Source: Sabulicella glaciei (GTDB lineage Bacteria > Pseudomonadota > Alphaproteobacteria > Acetobacterales > Acetobacteraceae). Taken from it: DNA of 64,000 bases. Below, in pieces: positions 1-8,860 of the stretch. A model generated the notes under the pieces. The model was given only the letters and a program-made list of their open reading frames with translations, was not told where the DNA came from and ran no database searches. Where the stretch lies: positions 1-64,000 of the forward strand of contig NZ_JAPFQI010000007.1 in NCBI RefSeq assembly GCF_026183895.1, in the 5' to 3' direction. Both the position numbers and the translations under genes were made by a program. Positions within the stretch are counted from its first letter, which is position 1; each line of letters opens with the position of its first letter.

Positions 1-1
1 T

Positions 2-100
2 GAGCAGGGTTTCGCCGTGTCCCGGCAGTCGGCCGATGCCGCAAAACTCCCGCAAGCCCTCCGCGAGGGCATCGCCTATGCCCTCTGCCATGCCGCCTGA
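2..100 (+). CDS. C-terminal end of an unidentified protein (5' truncated by the window)
   Basis: Reading from base 2 gives 32 codons open to the window edge and ending in TGA at 98-100. Third positions are rich in G and C as in the real genes of this window. The tail is helical and alanine-rich, and ends in ALCHAA. There is too little to name a family. It could still be a chance open frame, because only one of the three plus-strand frames needs to be open over such a short stretch. Confidence 0.4.
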   Translation, partial: EQGFAVSRQSADAAKLPQALREGIAYALCHAA

Positions 101-216
101 ATGGCCAAAGTCGAGCTCAGAGCCTGCTTCGGAATGCGCTCGGAACGTCTGGCCTGCCCGTTCTAGTGGACGCCAGGACCGGATACGCTCTGCCCACCGA
201 GAACCAGGAAGGCGCC

Positions 217-720
217 ATGAGCCCCAGCTTCACGCTCCGGCGGCTCGGCGCCTCCGACGCACTGACATACCGCGACCTGCGCCTGCTGGGGTTGCGCAGC
301 CATCCGGAGGCGTTCGGGGCGTCGTTCGAGGATGAGGCGGGTAGGACCGTTGAGTGGTTCGCGGAGCGCCTGGATCTCAACGTGGTGTGGGGCGGCTGGC
401 GCGACGGTGATCCAGATCTTGCCGGAGTGGCGGCGCTGCACGTGAGCGGCGCCGCCAAAGCGAGGCACAAGGGCGTGCTGTGGGGAATGTTCGTCCGTTC
501 GGAGGTCTGTGGAAGCGGCCTCGCGGCGGCCCTGGCAGAGCGCGTCTTGGCGCACGCGAAGGACGTGGTCGAGGAAGTTCGGCTCTCGGTCGTGGCGTCC
601 AACGTGGCGGCGGTCCGGCTCTACACCCAACTCGGTTTCCGACCATATGGCGTCGAGCCAAGAGCCTTGAAGGTCGGGGGCGAATACCACGACGAGGTGC
701 TGATGGCGCTTCGCTTCTGA
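217..720 (+). CDS. GNAT family N-acetyltransferase
   Basis: This is a predicted cytoplasmic acetyl-CoA-dependent N-acyltransferase of 167 residues, normal for a single-domain GNAT. The fold is visible: an N-terminal strand (SFTLRRL), a loop with the HPEAF signature (res 29-33), the acetyl-CoA-binding region GMFVRSEVCGSGLA (res 90-103), and the C-terminal SVVASNVAAVRLYTQLGF block (res 124-141), which places an asparagine and tyrosine near the acceptor. Motif A is atypical: the usual Q/R-x-x-G-x-G has Glu at its first position. The start at 217 is chosen because AGGAAGG ends 4 bases upstream; an in-frame ATG at 166 has no such site. The substrate cannot be predicted. No operon partner is evident, and the following gene has its own ribosome binding site. 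Confidence 0.85.
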   Translation: MSPSFTLRRLGASDALTYRDLRLLGLRSHPEAFGASFEDEAGRTVEWFAERLDLNVVWGGWRDGDPDLAGVAALHVSGAAKARHKGVLWGMFVRSEVCGSGLAAALAERVLAHAKDVVEEVRLSVVASNVAAVRLYTQLGFRPYGVEPRALKVGGEYHDEVLMALRF

Positions 721-866
721 CCGCCACGCCGCAGGCCGCGCCACGCCCTCCCTTGTCGCAGGAAAGTTTCGAAGCAGGCTCTCGCCCTGCTAGCCTTCTC
801 AACTCCTGGCGCCAGCGCCTCTGTGCGCGGATGCGCTGTCTTCGCGAGAAGGGTTGGAGGCATAGA

Positions 867-1739
867 ATGTCCAGCGCATTATCCGCAATCAGCCGAATGA
901 GCCGAGTGTTTCCTTTCGCACAAGATTGGAAGCGCCAGGTCAAGGCGCAGGTGATCGTCGAGTGTGTTTTCCAGGATCTCGACCTGTTCGTGCCGAATTC
1001 GCGCGGAGCCTCCGCCATGCTTGCGGAGCACGGCTTGATTTCGGCGCGCCGCACATTCCCTCTTCTGGCTGATCTCGCGGCACGGATTTCGCCTGGAACC
1101 GCGGTGATGCAGACGGCAGAAGAGTTCTGTGCCAGCGAACGTGGCCGGAGGAACGCGGAACGCCTGAAGCGCCTCTTCGACGAGCATGGCAGCGATAAGG
1201 GTTCGATGAACGGCTACCACCCGGTCTACGGGGAACTTTTCGCCCGCTTCCCGGACACCGCAAAGGTGCGCCATCTGCTTGAGATTGGAATAGGCACGCC
1301 CAACGTCACGCTCGTTTCCCACATGGGAGAGGACGGCAAGCCCGGCGCCTCGCTCCGCGCCTTCCGCGACTTTCTTCCTGACGCGCAAGTTCGAGGGGCC
1401 GACATAGACCGTGCCATCCTCTTCCAGGAAGACCGGATCACGACCCATTTCGTCGACCAGCGTGACCTTGGGTCCTTCGCGGAACTACGCTCGCTGGGGG
1501 CCGAAGCGCCTTATGACATCGTTATCGACGACGGGCTGCATGCGCCGGATGCCAATATCGGCGCGATCCTTTTCGCGCTTGACGTGCTTGCCCCGAATGG
1601 CTGGCTTGTCGTCGAGGATCTCAAGGAAAGCGCCCTTCCCGCCTTTCAGGTGATCCGTGCCGTGCTGGAGCACGCCTACGACACGAATCTCATCAAAGCT
1701 GGCTCGGGGTACCTGCTGCTCGCTACGCGACGGAACTGA
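867..1739 (+). CDS. SAM-dependent methyltransferase, TylF/demethylmacrocin O-methyltransferase-like
   Basis: The 290-residue protein has a leader of about 100 residues, then a block of the macrocin/demethylmacrocin O-methyltransferase kind. It shows FDEHGSDKG (res 104-112), where an aromatic and SDKG motif precede the fold. The SAM-binding motif I is LLEIGIGT (res 137-144). GASLRAFRDFLPDAQVRGADID (in two parts, res 160-181) places the acidic residue after strand 2, and VIDDGLHAPD (about res 230) is the metal- and acceptor-proximal acidic motif. The known family methylates sugar or phenolic hydroxyls; the target here is unknown. The ATG at 867 is preceded by GGAGG (856-860) at good spacing; an upstream in-frame extension to 480 would overlap the acetyltransferase and has no site. 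The extended N-terminus is unusual for the family. Confidence 0.8.
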   Translation: MSSALSAISRMSRVFPFAQDWKRQVKAQVIVECVFQDLDLFVPNSRGASAMLAEHGLISARRTFPLLADLAARISPGTAVMQTAEEFCASERGRRNAERLKRLFDEHGSDKGSMNGYHPVYGELFARFPDTAKVRHLLEIGIGTPNVTLVSHMGEDGKPGASLRAFRDFLPDAQVRGADIDRAILFQEDRITTHFVDQRDLGSFAELRSLGAEAPYDIVIDDGLHAPDANIGAILFALDVLAPNGWLVVEDLKESALPAFQVIRAVLEHAYDTNLIKAGSGYLLLATRRN

Positions 1740-2345
1740 TCTTCGCTTCCGTCCGTCTCGCTGAGCGGGTCATTTTCGAGGGCCGTGTCTGTGTCTCTCG
1801 CGACTGCGCGTCGTCAGCCGGTCTTGTGCGCCGGCAAGACGAACGGGGGTTTCCGGACAGTGCGCAGCCCAGTCGTGCATCAGCGCGACAAGGCGCGGGA
1901 GATCGACTGCAGCCGCGATCGTGCCGGTCGCCAGTGTGGGGCTAGGCTGGCCCGTCGCGAACCGGCAGTTCCGCCACGTTGCTCGCCCGCCGGTTGCGCA
2001 TCACTCCGTCCAGACAGAACGCGTTGAAGCGGATCGTCCTGAACCGTCCCGCTGGCCATGTGGTCGCTTCTTCACTCGTGATGCCCGGTTCGCAGAAACT
2101 CGGAACACAGTGCGGGAAGGAGAACGGCACATGTCCTGCGATCTCTCAGCACGCCACGCCCGTCCAGCGGCGATACACGGCTCCTCCCGTTCAGGAAGCC
2201 CGCGCCAAGCGCCGCGTCGTCAAGATGTCATCGCGGACGCCCAGATACGTCCCCGTGCGGGACCCCTGCCCGGGTCGGCGGCTCGTCGTGCTGACCGGAT
2301 GATGTGCGCGCAATGGTGCGGCCCTTGCACGCCGAGCGCCAGGAA
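1740..2345. other. Gene-poor stretch, no convincing coding region
   Basis: About 600 bases separate the methyltransferase from the terminator of the minus-strand RTX gene. Open frames exist on both strands but lack ribosome binding sites and family signatures, and their composition looks like decayed or non-coding DNA. One minus-strand frame (1942-2130) is not recognisable. I see no tRNA, inverted terminal repeat or other structure. Confidence 0.5.
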
Positions 2346-2372
2346 GCCGGGCCCCGTTTTGCGGGGCCCGGC
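2346..2372 (-). terminator. Hairpin terminator of the beta-helix/RTX gene
   Basis: A perfect 11-base inverted repeat, GCCGGGCCCCG (2346-2356) and CGGGGCCCGGC (2362-2372), has a TTTTG loop. It lies 10 bases past the minus-strand stop at 2383. The following tract on the minus strand is only weakly T-rich, so the hairpin is clear and the intrinsic termination is probable. Confidence 0.75.
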
Positions 2373-2382
2373 GGGTGTTGCG

Positions 2383-4437
2383 TCACAGGAAGGAGAAGTC
2401 CTTCTGGGACAGCATGGAGGCCTTGATGCCGTCCATCTGGATGGCCATGTCGGCGAGGCCATCGCCGTTCACGTCGAGCTGCATGGTCGAGGTCGCGTCG
2501 TTGAAGCGGGCCTGGGTGAAGCCCAGCTTGGTGAAGCCGTTCGCACCCAGCCACATGAAGTTCTTGTGGCCCAGCCCCTCGAAGGCCAGAAGGTCCTGGC
2601 CCGGCTTGAAGTCGGTGATGCGGTCCGGCGCCGCCAGCATGGAGTCCAGCGTCGAGGTGAACACGAACCGGTCCGGCCCGCCGCCGCCGGTCATCCGGTC
2701 CTGGCCCAGCCCGCCGACGATCACGTCCGCCCCACCGCCGCCGGTCAGGTAGTCGTCGCCGTCCCGGCCCTCGAGCCGCGTCGCCGTGTTGCCGGTGGCC
2801 TTGATCTGGTCCGTGCCCGAGTTGCCGATCACCAGCTCCGTGTTGGACACGGTGACCGAGTTGGTGCCGGCCGCGAGCTTGAGCTGGTCCCGCCCGCCGC
2901 CCAGGTCCACCACCATCCCGTTCACGGCCGCCATCAGCGTCACGGTGTCCGCCTGGGTGCCGCCCACCACGCGCTCGATCCCCTGGAGCTGGATCGTGTG
3001 CGACAGGTTGGGCGCCAGGATGACCGTGTCGACCCCCGTGCCGCCGATCACCGTCTCGACATTGGAGACGGTGACCGTGTTGGTTCCGTTGGCCAGCACC
3101 AGGCGGTCATTGCCGGCGCCGAGGTCGATGACGGCGTTGGTGGTGGCCGCGCCCAGCGTGACCGTGTCCGCCTGCGAGCCGCCCGTGATCACCTCCGTGT
3201 TGAGCACCGTCACCGTGTTCGGACCAGCCGAGGAGAGCGCAAGGGCATCGCGGCCCTCCCCCAGATCCACGGTGATCCCCTTCGCCACGCCAGGGAGGGT
3301 GATGATGTCGTTGCGGGGAGTGCCGATGGGCTTTGAACCATCCACCGGGCCCGGAACGGGTGCCGGAGCCGGAACGGGTGCCGGAGCCGGAGTGGGCTCC
3401 GGAGCCGGCGTTGGCGTTGGCGTTGGAACAGGGACCGGCGTCGGCACAGGAACTGGCGCAGGTGCCGGTGCCGGAGCTGGTGGGGGCGCCGGAGTCGGCT
3501 CCGGGGCCGGGACGGAGGTGTGCGCCCATGGCGCCGAGGTGTCGAAGGCCGGCTTGGTGGTCAGCACCTTCGTCCCCGACATGGTCGCCGGACCGTCGGC
3601 ATACTGCTTCGGCGAAAGCCCGAAGACGCTGTTGTCCTTCACCGTGGCGGTGACCGGCGTCGTGTTCCACAGAAGCTTCGAGGACGAGGAGCCAAGGAGG
3701 TTCGAGACCGTGTTGCCGCTGATCTCGATGCTGTTGCTTGCATGGAGGTTCTTCTCCACGCCGAAGGACACGATCACCGGATTGCCGGACTTGGCCCCCT
3801 GCTCGATCACGTTGTTCTGGATCTTCGCGCGGCCGCCATTGGGCAGGTCCACGCTGTAGGAGCCGTTACCCTCCCCCTCGGCGATGCGAGAATTCGTGAT
3901 GGTGGTCTCGAGCGCGCGGCTCTTGATCTGGTGCCCCACCTTGGCATCGTGGAAATAGCTGTTGTCGATCTTCAGCGAGCCGATCTTGCCGACGTAGAGA
4001 TTGTGGGTGCGCCCGTCGCCCACGCCGTTATGGCTGAACTCCGAGTTGCGGATGGTGATGCTGCCCGCGGTGTTCGAGGCCGTGAGGATGCCGTTCTCGT
4101 TGTGGTGGAAGTAGCTGTCCGTGATGGTCAGGTGGCCCGCCTGGTAGCGGATGCCGGCCCCGTTCCCATCGGGAACCTTGGTGCCGGAGAACTCCAGCCC
4201 CTTGATGGTGACATCGCTGTTGGTGACCAGGATGGCCTTGCCGTTCGGCGGCGCCGCGGTGGCCACCATCTTCACCATGCCACCCACGCCCTGGAGGGTG
4301 ATCTTCGTGTTGATGGTGGCGAAGTCATTCTTATAGGTTCCGGCATCGATCGAGATGACGTCCCCGTCACGTGATGCGGCAATGGCACCAGAAATCGTCG
4401 AGAACTGCTTGCCCTGTCCAACAGTCAAATTCGCCAC
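2383..4437 (-). CDS. Right-handed parallel beta-helix protein with C-terminal RTX repeats, type I secreted
   Basis: This is a predicted extracellular protein of 684 residues. The first 300 residues form a parallel beta-helix: recurring short strands (GKQFSTISGAI, SVTIKG-like rungs, DSYFHHNENGI, NSEFSHNGVG, NNVIEQG). A flexible linker of alternating Pro with Ala, Val, Glu and Thr, about 60 residues, follows. The C-terminal third has DLGxGxD turns and a classic calcium-binding RTX block (GRDGDDYLTGGGGADVIVGG), then a DRITDFKPGQD motif and a C-terminal type I secretion signal. No Sec signal is present, as expected for type I export; ABC/HlyD export genes are not in the window. The GTG at 4437 is chosen because homologues as I recall them begin ANLTVG-like; an in-frame ATG at 4500 is possible. 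A surface polysaccharide-binding or lyase role is plausible, but catalytic residues are not evident. Confidence 0.8.
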   Translation of the reverse strand: MANLTVGQGKQFSTISGAIAASRDGDVISIDAGTYKNDFATINTKITLQGVGGMVKMVATAAPPNGKAILVTNSDVTIKGLEFSGTKVPDGNGAGIRYQAGHLTITDSYFHHNENGILTASNTAGSITIRNSEFSHNGVGDGRTHNLYVGKIGSLKIDNSYFHDAKVGHQIKSRALETTITNSRIAEGEGNGSYSVDLPNGGRAKIQNNVIEQGAKSGNPVIVSFGVEKNLHASNSIEISGNTVSNLLGSSSSKLLWNTTPVTATVKDNSVFGLSPKQYADGPATMSGTKVLTTKPAFDTSAPWAHTSVPAPEPTPAPPPAPAPAPAPVPVPTPVPVPTPTPTPAPEPTPAPAPVPAPAPVPGPVDGSKPIGTPRNDIITLPGVAKGITVDLGEGRDALALSSAGPNTVTVLNTEVITGGSQADTVTLGAATTNAVIDLGAGNDRLVLANGTNTVTVSNVETVIGGTGVDTVILAPNLSHTIQLQGIERVVGGTQADTVTLMAAVNGMVVDLGGGRDQLKLAAGTNSVTVSNTELVIGNSGTDQIKATGNTATRLEGRDGDDYLTGGGGADVIVGGLGQDRMTGGGGPDRFVFTSTLDSMLAAPDRITDFKPGQDLLAFEGLGHKNFMWLGANGFTKLGFTQARFNDATSTMQLDVNGDGLADMAIQMDGIKASMLSQKDFSFL
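3340..3517 (-). repeat. Low-complexity Pro/Ala/Val linker-coding repeat
   Basis: Imperfect six-base and twelve-base units built on GCCGGA/GCCGGT and GGAACG encode alternating proline in the RTX protein linker. This is a tandem tract prone to slippage, so its length probably varies between strains. Confidence 0.75.
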
Positions 4438-5279
4438 TCTCAGGCCCCCCCGAACTTTCAGGAAATGAAGACCGGCCTTTAAGCCAAGCCCGAAACCCAT
4501 GGCAACCCATCTAATTCCTAGGTATGAATACCCAGTGCTGGGCGGGGCGGGGGCGATGCCGAAAGCATAGTTGGCGGTCAATCGGTCATATTTGGCTGCG
4601 ATCAAGCCGACGCTTCCGCATGTCGCACCAAGTCTTCCTGGGTCATGCGCCGCCGGTGCGTCGGTCGCGCGTGGCAGCGTGGTCGGCGCGGAGTCCAGCG
4701 CCGTGCTCAGCGCACTCGCGCATGCGCGGAACTCGCCGGTGGAACTGGCCGAAGCGGCGATAGGCGCCTTGGTGCTGACTTCATGCGTGCGCGCCTTTTC
4801 CGCTGCCTCGCGCTCATGCAAGCGGGTGCCTCGTCCACCCAGGTCGCGCGGGAGCCATGCAGTACCGCATACTGTCCATTGGGATCGCGCCAGGATGCGG
4901 GAGTGTCCCGGGCCAGTCGGCGTTCATCCGGCGCATGTCGGCCGACAGCGGCATGTTCCGCTTCGTACCCGGAAGGATGCGCCCTGCCGTGCAGGTGTCG
5001 CAGAACAACCGGGACTTCGTGTCACGAGGTACGACCGTCAGATCCAGCCCAGCGCCATCGCCCTATCGCACCTGCCGCTTGCAGACGCATGACGTGAAGC
5101 TGGTCGGCACCTTCACCTTCTCCGTGGGTGCCGCCTTCGGATCTGGCGGCCGGGCACGCCGCATCTGGCGCGAGGGCCGGAATGCCGGCGCCGAACAGGA
5201 CCGCCGGCGTCGCCGAGAAAGGACTTGCTGGCCCCCACAACCCGCCACCATGCTCGATCCCCCGTGGGAGGCTCAGGAA
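4438..5279. other. Gene-poor intergenic stretch upstream of the RTX gene
   Basis: The 5' region of the minus-strand RTX gene (about 4440-4620) is visibly less GC-rich than the surroundings and should hold its promoter. The rest (4620-5279) contains only open frames without ribosome binding sites or recognisable domains, mostly arginine- and serine-rich as is typical of non-coding frames in GC-rich DNA. A short frame near 5020-5092 ends with a TRYDR string reminiscent of IS5-type transposase tails, but nothing upstream supports it. Confidence 0.45.
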
Positions 5280-5483
5280 ATGACCGTGGAGCGGACGATC
5301 CTTCTTGTGGTTGGCGTCGTCGTGCTGGGCAGCGTGCTGCTTGCGGCCCTGCATGACATCCGCTGGCTGTGGCTCACCGGCGCCATGGGCGCGCATCTGA
5401 TCCAGGCTTCCTTCACCGGTCTGTGCCCCGTGGTGATGGCGCTCAAGCGGCTGAACCTCCCCTCCCGCGCCGGCTTCGCCTGA
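5280..5483 (+). CDS. DUF2892 (YgaP-type) small membrane protein
   Basis: The 67-residue inner-membrane protein starts MTVERTILLVVGVVVLGSVL, followed by a second hydrophobic stretch (WLTGAMGAHLIQASFTGLCP). This matches the two-helix DUF2892/YgaP C-terminal pattern: N-x-x-R, then GxxLI-x-x-x-FTGxCP. In other proteins the module follows a rhodanese domain; here it stands alone. The ATG at 5280 has GGGAGG at 5266-5271. Extending the frame upstream to 4857 gives low-quality sequence and is rejected. It is followed after 23 bases by another membrane protein and is probably co-transcribed with it. Its function is unknown, although the family is often near sulfur or respiratory genes. Confidence 0.8.
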   Translation: MTVERTILLVVGVVVLGSVLLAALHDIRWLWLTGAMGAHLIQASFTGLCPVVMALKRLNLPSRAGFA

Positions 5484-5506
5484 ACCAGGCCGCCGGAGGC
5501 CGCTCC

Positions 5507-5914
5507 GTGCGGGGCTTCCTGGGCGCGCTCAAGCATGCCGTGGTTCTGGCGCCGCTCCTGGGCTTCTACCAGTACTTCCGCGACTTCATCCCTGGCGCCG
5601 GACCGCAGGGGGGCGAGGCCATTTTCCTGCTGATGCTGCTCTATGCCCTCGTCCTGCTCGCGATCGCGATGCGGAGCGGGGTCAGGCTGCTTCGGGTGCG
5701 CCGCCAGATCGGGCTGCGCCGCGCGCTGCTGGGAGGCATCGGCGTGATCGGGGCCACCTTGCTCGTGATCGTGCTCGGCTTCTGGCTCGTCCACGACATC
5801 TCGCTTGCCCCATCCGGCCTCGGCGCCACCGAGGTCGCGCTCAGGCTCCTGCTGGCCGCGGCCCTGTTCTATGGGGCCAATCTATGGGCAGGGGCGGTGG
5901 CGCGGGTCCGATGA
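5507..5914 (+). CDS. Uncharacterised four-helix membrane protein
   Basis: The 135-residue protein has four predicted membrane segments (about res 9-25, 43-62, 80-101 and 110-130), with a basic stretch RLLRVRRQIGLRR between segments two and three that should lie in the cytoplasm. I do not recognise a family. The GTG start at 5507 is supported by GGAGG at 5495-5499; a longer frame begins inside the preceding DUF2892 gene and is not preferred. The short gap to that gene suggests one transcript of two membrane proteins. Confidence 0.65.
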   Translation: MRGFLGALKHAVVLAPLLGFYQYFRDFIPGAGPQGGEAIFLLMLLYALVLLAIAMRSGVRLLRVRRQIGLRRALLGGIGVIGATLLVIVLGFWLVHDISLAPSGLGATEVALRLLLAAALFYGANLWAGAVARVR

Positions 5915-5979
5915 CCTGACGCCGACTGGGGAGCGGAACCCCTCCTGCCACCGTATGCAGACGGCAGCCGGACGGGCAC

Positions 5980-6408
5980 TCAGATGTCCGGGTCCTGCGT
6001 GGCGCTGTGGCCGTAGGCACGGCTCGAAACATCGGCGGTGCGCAGATCCGGGTCGCCGCCCCCCGCGCGCTCGAGATGCGACTTCAGGCTTTGCAGCGCG
6101 GCCTCGGCGCTGAAGCGGGCGGCGTCCTCCGGCGTCTCCGGGCCGGTCGGGTCGGCGGCTGGGGCGGTGTCGCGCTGGAGGTGCAGGATCAGCCGCGTCA
6201 CCCCGTCCACTTCCTGCACCCGCCATTCCCCGGCCGGGTCGAAGGACCAGCGCACCGTTCCGGCGGAGCGGTCGCTTTCCAGCCCACCTTCCGGCAGTTC
6301 CGTGTCGTCGCGGCGTAGGTGCGTCAGCCAGTCGCGCAGATGGGCGGGGTCGGCCAGGTAGGCGAAGACCTCGGGGGCCGGGCGGGCGATGGTGATCTGC
6401 TGCTCCAT
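5980..6408 (-). CDS. SRPBCC / polyketide cyclase-like domain protein
   Basis: The 142-residue protein opens with the typical START-like signature: QQITIARPAPEVFAYLADPAHLRDWL, where a strand is followed by helix-forming EVFAYLAD and a Trp. Further strands (AGTVRWSF, EWRVQEVDG, TRLILHLQ) and a long C-terminal helix (res 105-127) complete a helix-grip fold able to hold a hydrophobic ligand. The ligand is unknown. The tail after residue 127 is hydrophilic and extra. A GCGGGG tract just before the ATG is a weak ribosome site. It faces the preceding membrane gene convergently and stands alone. Confidence 0.75.
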   Translation of the reverse strand: MEQQITIARPAPEVFAYLADPAHLRDWLTHLRRDDTELPEGGLESDRSAGTVRWSFDPAGEWRVQEVDGVTRLILHLQRDTAPAADPTGPETPEDAARFSAEAALQSLKSHLERAGGGDPDLRTADVSSRAYGHSATQDPDI

Positions 6409-6660
6409 CCCCGCGCAACGTGACGCGGAGGAGGCGGTTGCGGCTGCGCGGAGGCCACGAAGCCTCGCCCATGGCTCCAGCGGTCCTCAGCGCACCACCT
6501 AGAAGGCCGCGCGGCTTCCCCGTGTTCCGGGGCCCTGTCCTGCGGTGCTCCGACCCCCCGATACGTCACGCTCAGGCACCGCGCCAGGCCGCCGGGACGA
6601 AACCTTCCCTTTTTTGCAAAGCACGGTCAAACTTTCGACACGGTCTGCCATTCAAGAGGA

Positions 6661-6939
6661 ATGGCGGGAAAAGCGACACCGGAACGCCGTCGGGCGGCCC
6701 GAACATCCATGATCAGCGGCGGCCGCATCGTGGCCGGCGGCGTTTCCAACGGCTGCGTGGTGCTCGACATGTCCATCCACGGCGCCCGCATCCACCTTCT
6801 GGACCCTGATCCGGCCCCGGAGAAAGCGGTCCTGCACCTGCCGGGCGGCGTCGTCCGCAAGGCCTGCCGCCGGTGGCAGCGCGCGGACGTGGCGGGCTAC
6901 GAGTTCTGCCGGGAAGCAGAGGCGTCCGACGCCGCCTGA
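6661..6939 (+). CDS. PilZ domain protein (putative c-di-GMP receptor)
   Basis: The 92-residue protein has the two PilZ ligand motifs: an arginine cluster ERRRAAR (res 8-14) near the N-terminus, matching RxxxR, and VLDMSIHGARI (res 35-45), matching D/NxSxxG. The remaining strands (AVLHLPGGVV, WQRADVAGYEF) complete a small barrel. A free PilZ domain usually acts as a c-di-GMP-controlled adaptor, for example in motility or polysaccharide export; the partner is not visible here. The ribosome site AAGAGGA directly abuts the ATG, with unusually short spacing, but the arginine motif requires this start. The gene is single and followed by a convergent aminotransferase 5 bases away. Confidence 0.75.
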   Translation: MAGKATPERRRAARTSMISGGRIVAGGVSNGCVVLDMSIHGARIHLLDPDPAPEKAVLHLPGGVVRKACRRWQRADVAGYEFCREAEASDAA

Positions 6940-6944
6940 GGCCC

Positions 6945-8132
6945 CTACCCCGCTTCGCGCCGGTCGCCGCGCTGCGCGACCCAGGCGCCGATGCGCGCCA
7001 GCGCCTCGCGCAGGACGGCTTCGTTCTTGCAGAAGGCGAAGCGCGCGTAGTGGTTCGGCGCGTCCGGCCCGGCATAGAAGGCGGTGACAGGGATGGCGGT
7101 CACCTTCGCTTCCTCCGTCAGGGCGCGGCAGAAGGCCACGTCATCCCCCGCGAAACCGACCGAGCGGATGTCGGCGGTGACGAAGTACGAGCCCTGGGCC
7201 GGCAGCACGGCGAAGCCCAGCCGCGCCAGCCCCTCGGCCAGCAGGTCGCGCCGGGCCTGCAACTCGCCGGACAGCGAGGCGAAGTAGCCATCATCCTTCG
7301 CCAGCCCAACCGCCACGGCGCGCTGCAGGTTGGGCGGGGTGGTGAAGGTCAGGTTCTGGTGCGCCTTGGCCACGTTGGGCTGCAGCGTGGCGTCGCAGGT
7401 GACGTAGCCGACCTTCCAGCCCGTCAGGCTGAAGGTCTTGCCCGCGCTGCCCACGCGCATGCAGCGGGGGCGCATCCCGGGCAGGGTCATCAGCGGGATG
7501 TGCTTCCAGCCGTCATAGGTCAGGTGCTCGTACACCTCGTCGCACACGGCATAGGCGTCGTGGCGCTCCAGCAGGTCGGCGATGAAGGCGAGTTCCGCGG
7601 CGGTGAACACCTTGGAGGAAGGGTTCATCGGCGTGTTGAGCAGGATCGCCTTGGTCTTCGGCCCGAAGGCGGCGGCCAGCTCGGCGCGCGGCAATTCCCA
7701 CTTGGGTGGCGACAGGCGCACCAGCTTCGGCACGGCGCCCAGCAGGCGCACCACCGGCAGGTAGGTGTCGTAGAGCGGCTCCAGCAACACGCACTCGTCG
7801 CCCGGGTTCAGCACGGCCATCAGGCAGGCGGTGATGGCCTCGGTGGCGCCGGAGGTGACGACCACCTCGCGGTCCGGGTCCACCTCGATCCCGTAGAAGC
7901 GGCGGTTCGCCTCGGCCACGGCACGGCGAAGCTCGGGCACGCCGGTCAGGGGCGGGTACTGGTTGCGGCCGTCCTTCAGCGCGGCCGCCGCGGCCTCGAT
8001 CACGTCCTCCGGCCCGTCATAATCCGGGAAGCCCTGGCCGAGGTTGATCGCCCCGTGCTGCACCGCGAGGGCGGACATCACCGTGAAGATGGTGGTGCCG
8101 GTGGCGGAAAGCAGGTGGTTCTGGGGCTGCAT
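6945..8132 (-). CDS. PLP-dependent class I/II aminotransferase (MalY/YbdL-like fold type I)
   Basis: The 395-residue cytosolic enzyme transfers amino groups using pyridoxal phosphate. Visible signatures are NLGQGFPDYDGP near the N-terminus, SGATEAI for the cofactor phosphate loop, LLNTPMNPSSKVF (the NP motif), CDEVYEHL (Asp contacting the pyridine nitrogen), and SAGKTFSLTGWKVGY with the Schiff-base Lys at residue 232. A terminal Arg in HYARFAFCKN binds substrate carboxylate. The NLGQGFPD start and SLTGWK are typical of the methionine/kynurenine aminotransferase subgroup. The substrate is therefore probably methionine, kynurenine or an aromatic amino acid; this is inference. It is monocistronic by context. 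Confidence 0.88.
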   Translation of the reverse strand: MQPQNHLLSATGTTIFTVMSALAVQHGAINLGQGFPDYDGPEDVIEAAAAALKDGRNQYPPLTGVPELRRAVAEANRRFYGIEVDPDREVVVTSGATEAITACLMAVLNPGDECVLLEPLYDTYLPVVRLLGAVPKLVRLSPPKWELPRAELAAAFGPKTKAILLNTPMNPSSKVFTAAELAFIADLLERHDAYAVCDEVYEHLTYDGWKHIPLMTLPGMRPRCMRVGSAGKTFSLTGWKVGYVTCDATLQPNVAKAHQNLTFTTPPNLQRAVAVGLAKDDGYFASLSGELQARRDLLAEGLARLGFAVLPAQGSYFVTADIRSVGFAGDDVAFCRALTEEAKVTAIPVTAFYAGPDAPNHYARFAFCKNEAVLREALARIGAWVAQRGDRREAG

Positions 8133-8260
8133 CGGATCGGAAACCTTCAGGCGCGGCGGAGGCCCCTATTCTGGGGCGGGGCGACCCGGCCGGCAATGCC
8201 TGCCCAAGCCGCAGGCATCCTGCCGCGCTTTCAGGCGGTGCCACGCCTGGCCCCCCCTGA

Positions 8261-8737
<477 letters not shown>

Positions 8738-8766
8738 GGCACGGACGGCACGAGTTCAGCCGCGAA

Positions 8767-8790
8767 CCGTCCCGGTGCGTCCCGGGACGG
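8767..8790 (+). promoter_or_regulatory. Intergenic hairpin between glnB and glnA
   Basis: CCGTCCCGG (8767-8775) pairs with CCGGGACGG (8782-8790) around a six-base loop. There is no T-run, so it is more likely a partial attenuator or mRNA processing/stability element between the two genes than a full terminator. Confidence 0.5.
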
Positions 8791-8860
8791 AAGCGTGGCG
8801 GCCGCGCGGCGCGAAGCGGCGGCGAAGCATTCAAGGACGCAGCAACGGGATAGAGACAGC

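Noticed and set aside
480-866. Upstream extension of the methyltransferase frame to 480
   Set aside because: It overlaps the acetyltransferase gene, is arginine-rich, and the ATG at 867 has a clear GGAGG.
1942-2130. Minus-strand 62-codon open frame in the gene-poor stretch
   Set aside because: No ribosome site, no recognisable family, and low coding quality; treated as non-coding.
3340-3517. Tandem repeat that might suggest a CRISPR or satellite
   Set aside because: The units are in phase with codons and encode the Pro-rich linker of the RTX protein; there are no spacers.
5020-5092. TRYDR string reminiscent of an IS5-type transposase C-terminus
   Set aside because: Only a few residues match, the preceding sequence in the same frame does not resemble a transposase, and no inverted terminal repeats or target duplication are visible.
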